Assembly: GCA_002068715.1 (NCBI GenBank)
Contig: MWAR01000596.1
Span: 1-10,995, forward strand
DNA: 10,995 nucleotides
DNA from: a bacterium ADurb.Bin374
Lineage (GTDB): Bacteria > Riflebacteria > Ozemobacteria > Ozemobacterales > Ozemobacteraceae
Direction of reading: 5' to 3'
The notes beneath the pieces are model-generated. The model saw only the letters and a list, made by a program, of their open reading frames with translations, was not told the origin of the DNA and searched no databases. Below, piece after piece: positions 1-8,133 of the stretch. The number at the start of each line of letters is the position of its first letter. The stretch's first letter is position 1. Position numbers and translations under genes: made by a program.

Positions 1-800
1 ACGCGCCGGTACAGGTCGTTCAGATCGCTGGTGGCGAAGCGGCCGCCGTCGAGCTGGACCATCGGGCGCAGGTCGGGCGGAATGACCGGGATGACGTCGA
101 CGATCATCCACTCGGGGCGGCTGATCGAGCCGACGAACCACTTCACGAGCTCCATGCGCTTGAGCAGGTGGGTCTTCTTGGTTCCCGTGGAGGTCTTGAG
201 CTGGCTCGCGAGTTCTTTCTCGAGCTTCTTGAGATCGATCTCGGCCAGAAGCTCCTTGATCGCCTCGGCACCCATCTTCGCGGTGAACATGTCGCCGTAT
301 TTCTCGCGCAGTTCGCGGAAGCCCATCTCGCCGCCGACGCCTTCCTCGGCGAGCAGCTGCTTCTTCGAGAGAGGCAGGTTGCCCGGATCGATGACGATAT
401 AGCTCTGGAAATATAACACTTTCTCGAGATCGCGGGCGGTGATGTCGAGCAGCAGAGCGATGTAGTTAGGGCTGCCCTTCGAATACCAGATGTGACCGAC
501 CGGGGTCACGAGCTGGATGTGGCCCATGCGTTCGCGACGCACGGCGGCCTTGGTGATCTCGACGTTACAGCGTTCGCAGATGATGCCGCGATACCGGATG
601 CTCTTGTATTTGCCGCAGAAGCACTCCCAGTCTTTCTGGGGGCCGAAGATACGCTCGCAGAACAAGCCGTCGCGCTCGGGTTTGTGGGTCCGGTAGTTGA
701 TGGTCTCGGGCTTCTTCACCTCGCCGTAGGACCAGGACCGGATCTTTTCCGGGGACGCAATGCTGATCTGAATGGCATCGAATTTATCCATTTCCAACAT
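1..800 (-). CDS. rpoC: RNA polymerase beta' subunit, N-terminal part (runs off window)
   Basis: Largest catalytic subunit of RNA polymerase. Only the first 266 codons are inside the window and the frame stays open to position 1. The translation begins [20 protein letters not shown], a typical beta' start. The zinc-binding domain is intact: Cys60 and Cys62 (WECFCGKYK) and Cys75 and Cys78 (CERCNVEIT). Near the edge it reads [20 protein letters not shown] followed by NDLYRR, the conserved segment that leads towards the clamp and lid. The ATG at 798-800 is supported by an AAAGGAG Shine-Dalgarno site at 811-817 with a 10-nt spacer. Only 46 nt separate it from the rpoB stop, with no terminator between, so it is co-transcribed with rpoB as in nearly all bacteria. 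The catalytic NADFDGD motif lies outside the window. Nothing unusual was seen in this part. Confidence 0.97.
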   Translation of the reverse strand, partial: MLEMDKFDAIQISIASPEKIRSWSYGEVKKPETINYRTHKPERDGLFCERIFGPQKDWECFCGKYKSIRYRGIICERCNVEITKAAVRRERMGHIQLVTPVGHIWYSKGSPNYIALLLDITARDLEKVLYFQSYIVIDPGNLPLSKKQLLAEEGVGGEMGFRELREKYGDMFTAKMGAEAIKELLAEIDLKKLEKELASQLKTSTGTKKTHLLKRMELVKWFVGSISRPEWMIVDVIPVIPPDLRPMVQLDGGRFATSDLNDLYRR

Positions 801-846
801 GAGGCTGATTCTCCTTTATACGCTTGCCTGACCGGAAAGGTCCGTC

Positions 847-4953
<4,107 letters not shown>

Positions 4954-4964
4954 TGTCTGCCTTA

Positions 4965-4970
4965 CTCCTT
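4965..4970 (-). promoter_or_regulatory. Shine-Dalgarno site deciding the rpoB start
   Basis: AAGGAG on the minus strand, 11 nt before the ATG at 4951-4953. It selects this start over the longer in-frame option at 4999-5001, which has no purine-rich motif upstream and would fall inside the loop of the leader hairpin. Confidence 0.8.
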
Positions 4971-4987
4971 CCCAGATCAAGCAAATA

Positions 4988-5016
4988 TCCCGCCAACGCA
5001 TTCAGCGCCGACGGGA
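4988..5016 (-). promoter_or_regulatory. Leader hairpin upstream of rpoB
   Basis: On the transcript strand TCCCGTCGGCG pairs with CGTTGGCGGGA over 11 bp (8 Watson-Crick, 3 G-U) around the loop CTGAATG. The stem ends 17 nt before the AAGGAG site. No U-run follows, so it is not an intrinsic terminator. It could be a processing site or a binding site for a regulator of rpoBC translation. The pairing is seen in the sequence; the role is inferred. Confidence 0.5.
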
Positions 5017-5212
5017 CGTGTCAAAATATACGCGGAAAAATAAAATTGGGGCGGGCACGGAACGCAATGCGCGTGACGGGGATCGACGCAGGGTTGCACC
5101 CAACGTTCGAATCTTCTTTGGTTCCGCGGGCTCGATTCACCAATGTCTGCAGAACTCCCCACCAATCCGTGCGTTTCGCCATCTTCCCCCAACCCAGTAA
5201 AACGGGTTTTGC

Positions 5213-5241
5213 ATTATAACACCGGGGAGGGGGTACGTCAA
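5213..5241 (-). promoter_or_regulatory. Predicted main rpoBC promoter
   Basis: On the minus strand, TTGACG (5236-5241) is followed by a 17-bp spacer and a perfect TATAAT (5213-5218). The -10 box is preceded by TGT, an extended -10 (TGn). This is close to the sigma70-type consensus. The start point would be near 5206-5207, giving a leader of about 250 nt. It is the strongest promoter-like match seen in the rpoB upstream region. Confidence 0.78.
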
Positions 5242-5248
5242 CGCCTTT

Positions 5249-5276
5249 AGCATAAAAATTGCTTATAGCCGTACAA
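5249..5276 (-). promoter_or_regulatory. Possible second, upstream rpoBC promoter
   Basis: On the minus strand, TTGTAC (5271-5276), a 16-bp spacer and TATGCT (5249-5254) form a weaker sigma70-like pair just upstream of the main promoter. The surrounding DNA is AT-rich for this window, so it could equally be an UP-type element or chance. Confidence 0.25.
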
Positions 5277-5402
5277 TCATCCCTGGAACCGGGTTTCACC
5301 AATCCCCGACGACGCTCCGTTCGCCTTCCTTCTTGCCGAACATGCGGCCCGAACAATTTCTGCCAGAGCCTTTCACAGGAAGGGCGATCTATCAATTTTT
5401 CG

Positions 5403-5430
5403 TTGCATCCGTGAAACGGTCTGGTATAAT
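5403..5430 (+). promoter_or_regulatory. Extended -10 promoter of the winged-helix gene, leaderless start
   Basis: TTGCAT (5403-5408), a 16-bp spacer and a perfect TATAAT (5425-5430), with TGG directly before the -10 box. Only 8 nt lie between the -10 box and the ATG at 5439. Transcription should therefore begin within a few bases of the start codon, leaving no room for a ribosome-binding site. An in-frame TAG at 5430-5432 rules out an upstream start. Confidence 0.75.
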
Positions 5431-5438
5431 AGGCGCCC

Positions 5439-6143
5439 ATGCAACTCACGATTCAGCTTGCGGAAGCCTTTCTCGATCAGCCGTCCGGGGTGTTGTCGAT
5501 CCACCAGATCGCCAAGAAGCTCGGTCTTCCCTACGGCACGGCTTACAACCGGGTTCATCAGATGGGGGAGCTCGGCCTGATCGACATCGTTCCGCAGGGC
5601 AAGGCCAAGCTCTGTGCGCTGAATGCAGCCAATCCGATGACGGCCACCCTGCTGGCGACGGGATCGGCGCAGGCCACGCACCGGTTCCTCGGCGAGGACT
5701 CCCTCCCCTCCCGCATCGCGGCCAGCACGCGACTGCTGTTCGAGGAAACGCTCGGCGAACACCTCCACAGCGCAATCCTTCTGAATCTGCAGGCGTTTTC
5801 CCGGCTCAAGGCCCCCGAAGAAGGCGAGATCCCGGTTCCGGAGACGATTCCAGACGATGACGATCCGGCGTCGCCGTCTTTGGACATGTTTCTGATCCTG
5901 TCTCCCTGTGATTTTCCCGAAAGCCGCATCAAAACGGCTCTTCAGACCTATTTTCCGCCGGCGATGCAGCCGCGGGTCACGCACATGGTGGTCACGCCCG
6001 CCACGCTACTTGGGATGCTCCACGAACGGGAAAACGAAGCCGGTCAGTCGGCATTCCAGATGCTCCGCAGGGGCCTGATTCTCTCGGGGTTCGAGCGGTT
6101 CTTTTCGATCGTTCTGAAAGCATTCGCCGCCAGAAGATTCTAA
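5439..6143 (+). CDS. Winged-helix protein with a degenerate nucleotidyltransferase-like C-terminus, 234 aa
   Basis: Residues 1-65 look like a winged helix-turn-helix: SIHQIAKKLGL then PYGTAYNRVHQMGELGLIDIV, the pattern of 'turn on, recognise, wing' in MarR/ArsR-like DNA-binding domains. The C-terminal half resembles the small nucleotidyltransferase domain seen fused to such HTHs. HSAILLNLQAF (110-120) sits where the family has an A-[IL]-L-F-G-S-x-A-R-G motif. SLDMFLIL (147-154) sits where it has S-D-x-D-L-L-V-I. FQMLRRGLILSGFERF matches its 'eGivLyG' C-terminal helix. The Gly-Ser and the first Asp of DxD are missing, so catalysis is unlikely. An acidic loop (DDDD, 139-142) lies between. It is divergent from rpoB and could act on that region; this is inference. 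The winged helix is fairly clear, the rest is tentative. No gene name is justified. Confidence 0.85.
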   Translation: MQLTIQLAEAFLDQPSGVLSIHQIAKKLGLPYGTAYNRVHQMGELGLIDIVPQGKAKLCALNAANPMTATLLATGSAQATHRFLGEDSLPSRIAASTRLLFEETLGEHLHSAILLNLQAFSRLKAPEEGEIPVPETIPDDDDPASPSLDMFLILSPCDFPESRIKTALQTYFPPAMQPRVTHMVVTPATLLGMLHERENEAGQSAFQMLRRGLILSGFERFFSIVLKAFAARRF

Positions 6144-6178
6144 TCTTCCCTCCCCGTTCTGCCGATATCTGATTCCAT

Positions 6179-6862
6179 ATGAGTCGTTATCGTCCATGGC
6201 TGCTTTCCGGCCTGCTCATCGGCTGCATCACCTTCACCGTGATGGGCCAGAATCCGCCCGCCCCCCAGCGCACGTCTCCGGCCGTCCCCCAGCGGACCTC
6301 TCCCCTCGCCCGGCTTTCCGGCCTCCAGGAGGACTGGAATCCCCAGTCGCCGGGCCCCACGGGAAAACCCGCAGATTCCGGCGCCCAGGCGTTTCTCACG
6401 CAAGCCAAGGCCATGCTGGCCGATGGTCGGCCAGCCGAAGCAAAAGAAGCGCTGAAAACTGCAATCCGGCTCGAACCGATGAATATCGAAGGGTGGAATC
6501 TGTACGACCGGGCCGTCGAGGCGGAATACCTGCTCCGTGCGCGCGAGGAAAAAGTCAGCCCCGTCATCGAGCGCGATCTGAAGCCTGTTTTCGCCATCGA
6601 CCGGGTCGAAAGCTACACTGAGTATAATTCCCTCTATGTCGTGGGGGAGCTGCGCAACGTCTCAGACGCCATGCGTCAGCGCATCGAGCTTTCAGCGGAA
6701 CTGTTCGACGAAAACAAACAGGAACTCCGGCGGGAAAGCGGAAGGCTGCGATTGAAGGATCGCGGCCTCTTTCCCAGCGAGAGTTCCCTGTTCGAGATCG
6801 AGTTTCCGAACCCGCCTCCTGGCGTCAAATCATACCGGGTGCGGGTCACGAACTACGAGTAA
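6179..6862 (+). CDS. Probable exported protein: signal sequence, TPR-like segment, FxLYD-like C-terminal domain
   Basis: 227 aa. The N-terminus (MSRYRPW then LLSGLLIGC) is a signal sequence. Cys16 in LIGC fits a lipobox, but hydrophobic residues continue to VMGQ, so cleavage by signal peptidase I near residue 23 is also possible. A Pro-rich linker follows with two PQRTSP copies (residues 29-34 and 37-42). Residues 70-103 look like one TPR unit (AKAMLADGRPAEAKEAL then AIRLEP). Residues 136-227 read as a beta-sandwich with the pattern of FxLYD/DUF3426-type domains (VVGELRNVSD, ELFDEN, then a C-terminal YRVRVTNYE). It begins 35 nt after the winged-helix gene and may be co-transcribed. No Shine-Dalgarno site precedes the ATG. 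Likely an envelope protein in an assembly or scaffolding role; the specific function is unknown. Confidence 0.85.
   Translation: MSRYRPWLLSGLLIGCITFTVMGQNPPAPQRTSPAVPQRTSPLARLSGLQEDWNPQSPGPTGKPADSGAQAFLTQAKAMLADGRPAEAKEALKTAIRLEPMNIEGWNLYDRAVEAEYLLRAREEKVSPVIERDLKPVFAIDRVESYTEYNSLYVVGELRNVSDAMRQRIELSAELFDENKQELRRESGRLRLKDRGLFPSESSLFEIEFPNPPPGVKSYRVRVTNYE
6263..6304 (+). repeat. Tandem PQRTSP coding repeat
   Basis: Two imperfect 18-bp copies (CCCCAGCGCACGTCTCCG and CCCCAGCGGACCTCTCCC), separated by 6 bp, encode PQRTSP twice in the linker after the signal sequence. Differences fall at third codon positions, which fits an older duplication kept for its peptide. Confidence 0.7.
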
Positions 6863-6871
6863 CCGGTCCGC

Positions 6872-7111
6872 TCAGTCCTCGGGGGCGCTCAGCTGTACGA
6901 GCGTATGCTTGCTGTCGAAGAACTTGACCAGATGGACCATGGCGAACACGAACCCCACGAAGCCGATCCAGCGGAGCCAGCTGTTCTCGACCATGTCGAC
7001 GAGGTCCTTCTTGAACTCCTTCATTTCCTCGGGGAAGGCGAACATCAGAACACCCATGAGGGCGATGAAGGGGAGGGTGAACAACCAGAACAGTTTTTTA
7101 ATGAACCACAC
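6872..7111 (-). CDS. Small membrane protein with two predicted helices, 79 aa
   Basis: Starts at a GTG (7109-7111) with GGGAG at 7119-7123 and a 7-nt spacer. The translation begins MWFIKKLFWLFTLPFIALMG. Two hydrophobic stretches, about residues 7-26 and 46-64, flank a charged segment (FPEEMKEFKKDLVDMVEN), with a polar tail of about 15 residues. This predicts a helical hairpin in the inner membrane. The FPEEMKEFKKD segment recalls the amphipathic part of TatA, but the second transmembrane helix and the lack of an N-terminal TatA signature argue against that. The stop lies 9 nt from the stop of the convergent exported-protein gene, with no terminator between. Not recognised; function unknown. 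Confidence 0.75.
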   Translation of the reverse strand: MWFIKKLFWLFTLPFIALMGVLMFAFPEEMKEFKKDLVDMVENSWLRWIGFVGFVFAMVHLVKFFDSKHTLVQLSAPED

Positions 7112-7146
7112 GGCTTTTCTCCCGGATACGGTGGATTGGTACGCGT

Positions 7147-7175
7147 ATGTTATCAGAGCGACCGGGCAAATGCAA
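7147..7175 (-). promoter_or_regulatory. Predicted promoter of the small membrane protein gene
   Basis: On the minus strand, TTGCAT (7170-7175), a 17-bp spacer and TAACAT (7147-7152), with TGA directly upstream of the -10 box (extended -10). The start would be near 7140, leaving a leader of about 30 nt with a Shine-Dalgarno site. Confidence 0.5.
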
Positions 7176-7195
7176 ACACCAGCTCTGTCGAAATG

Positions 7196-7204
7196 TGCTA
7201 GACT
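7196..7204 (+). promoter_or_regulatory. Extended -10 promoter of tatC, leaderless start
   Basis: TGC followed by TAGACT (7199-7204), 6 nt before the ATG at 7211. No good -35 box is visible; the TGn extension may compensate. The predicted start coincides with the A of the ATG. No Shine-Dalgarno site is present, and an in-frame TAG at 7199-7201 prevents an upstream start. Confidence 0.5.
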
Positions 7205-7210
7205 TTATCG

Positions 7211-7945
7211 ATGTTTGCTCCAAACACCGCTGACGCCCCCCTTCTCGACCATCTCGCCGAACTGAGGCGCCGGATCATCATTGCCGTCGTCTCGGCGTTC
7301 GCCGGCTTTCTCGCCGCGTGGGCGGCATCGGACAGCCTGGTGCCGTTGGCGCTTCACCCCCTGAGACAGGCGGCCCCGGGGCTGCGACTGGTGACGCTCT
7401 CGGTCACCGAAGGGTTCGTCACGACCATCAAACTGTCGGCCTGGGCCGGAATCACCCTCGCTTTTCCCGTGATCGTCTGGCAGGTCTGGGCGTTCGTCGC
7501 CCCCGCCCTGACACCGGCCGAGCGACCATGGGCCGTCGTCCTGCTCATTCCGGCGCTGTTGTGTTTCGCCGCCGGGGCCTTCTTCTGCTGGGCGATCATA
7601 CTTCCGCCGGCGCTGGGCTTTTTGATCGCCGCGAACGGAGCCGATTTCCTTCCGTCGATTTCATACGGCGCCTACATCGATTTCGTCGTCGTCTTCATGC
7701 TCGTGACCGGAATTCTGTTCGAACTGCCCCTTCTTCTCGCCTTTCTCGACGCGATCGGCATTCTCCCCGTCGAGCGGCTCCGGTCACACCGACGCCATTG
7801 CATCGTGATAGCTTTTATCATTGGCGCTATATTTTCACCTCCCGACGTCGTCTCACAGGTTCTCGTCTCGGTGCCGATCGTCCTTCTGACGGAAGCGGGA
7901 ATCTGGCTTTCCGTCCTGCGGCGGCACATTTCCCGCCCTTCCTGA
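7211..7945 (+). CDS. tatC: Sec-independent (Tat) protein translocase subunit TatC
   Basis: Receptor subunit of the twin-arginine translocase, which binds RR signal peptides of folded proteins and, with TatA/TatB, moves them across the inner membrane. 244 aa, a normal length, with six hydrophobic segments (about 21-39, 71-97, 107-130, 154-176, 197-209, 213-229). Hallmarks are DHLAELRRR at the N-terminus (Glu17), TEGF (Glu67), FVAPALTPAERP with Glu104 (the signal-peptide-binding Glu103 in E. coli), FELP (Glu171) and SPPDVVSQ (Asp212, E. coli Asp211). All key acidic residues are present, so it should be functional. No tatA or tatB lies beside it; the partner must be elsewhere. It is divergent from the small membrane protein gene. 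The start is fixed by an in-frame stop 12 nt upstream. Confidence 0.96.
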   Translation: MFAPNTADAPLLDHLAELRRRIIIAVVSAFAGFLAAWAASDSLVPLALHPLRQAAPGLRLVTLSVTEGFVTTIKLSAWAGITLAFPVIVWQVWAFVAPALTPAERPWAVVLLIPALLCFAAGAFFCWAIILPPALGFLIAANGADFLPSISYGAYIDFVVVFMLVTGILFELPLLLAFLDAIGILPVERLRSHRRHCIVIAFIIGAIFSPPDVVSQVLVSVPIVLLTEAGIWLSVLRRHISRPS

Positions 7946-8040
7946 AGTCGGGAAAACTCTGACGCTCTCACGTTCCCGGCGAACGGTCCTTCCCGGTTCA
8001 TGAAAACGCGTGAATTGAAGAATTGCGCTCGGACGCTGTT

Positions 8041-8046
8041 TATACT
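8041..8046 (+). promoter_or_regulatory. Possible promoter (-10) of the HEAT-repeat operon
   Basis: TATACT, 5/6 match to the -10 consensus, about 90 nt before the first HEAT gene. The best upstream -35-like hexamer, TTGAAG at 8015-8020, is 20 bp away, too far for a standard promoter. The 7946-8040 stretch between it and tatC has no clear terminator. Confidence 0.4.
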
Positions 8047-8058
8047 ATCATCCCTCCC

Positions 8059-8077
8059 GGGGGAGGAATTCTCCCCT
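8059..8077 (+). promoter_or_regulatory. Leader hairpin 1 of the HEAT-repeat operon
   Basis: GGGGAG (8060-8065) pairs with CTCCCC (8071-8076) around the loop GAATT, with a closing G-U pair. The G-rich arm can instead pair with CCTCCC at 8053-8058, so two exclusive folds exist. The GGAGG inside it looks like a Shine-Dalgarno site, but no start codon is well placed after it. No U-run follows, so it is not a terminator. Confidence 0.4.
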
Positions 8078-8084
8078 CAGTGAG

Positions 8085-8101
8085 ATTCGGAAATCCCGAA
8101 T
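8085..8101 (+). promoter_or_regulatory. Leader hairpin 2 of the HEAT-repeat operon
   Basis: ATTCGG pairs perfectly with CCGAAT around a 5-nt loop, 7 nt after hairpin 1 and with the same stem and loop sizes. It lies about 30 nt before the HEAT gene ATG. Possible mRNA-stability or regulatory element; role unknown. Confidence 0.4.
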
Positions 8102-8133
8102 GAATCCCGCGAACAGAGAACAGAAACGCTAGG

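Larger units (their letters stand above)
4954..5438. other. Divergent intergenic region between rpoB and the winged-helix gene
   Basis: A 485-bp gap holding the rpoBC leader and promoter(s) on the minus strand and the promoter of the winged-helix gene on the plus strand. Positions 5277-5402 show no further convincing element. A minus-strand reading frame at 5021-5182 (starts MAKRTDWW, 53 codons) lies inside the rpoB leader, but its ATG has no properly spaced Shine-Dalgarno site, so it is not called. The motif CACCAAT recurs at about 5138, 5159 and 5297; its meaning is unknown. No ribosomal protein gene or tRNA is present. Confidence 0.7.

Noticed and set aside
4954..5001. 16-residue N-terminal extension of RpoB from the ATG at 5001
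   Set aside because: No Shine-Dalgarno site upstream, the ATG lies in a hairpin loop, and the extension does not match the usual RpoB start.
5086..5130. tRNA-like TTCGAAC on the minus strand
   Set aside because: No T-stem pairing, anticodon arm or acceptor stem can be drawn around it.
5021..5182. 53-codon leader frame (MAKRTDWW...) in the rpoB leader
   Set aside because: No correctly spaced ribosome-binding site and no recognisable peptide. It could be a leader peptide only if conserved elsewhere.
5373..5984. 203-codon minus-strand frame over the winged-helix gene
   Set aside because: Antisense to a gene with a clear promoter and domain pattern; Arg-rich composition with no recognisable motif.
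6872..7111. TatA homologue next to tatC
   Set aside because: It has two hydrophobic helices and lacks the TatA signature; only the charged segment is vaguely similar.
7949..7975. Terminator after tatC (CGGGAA ... TTCCCG)
   Set aside because: The loop is 15 nt or more, the stem is short, and no U-run follows.
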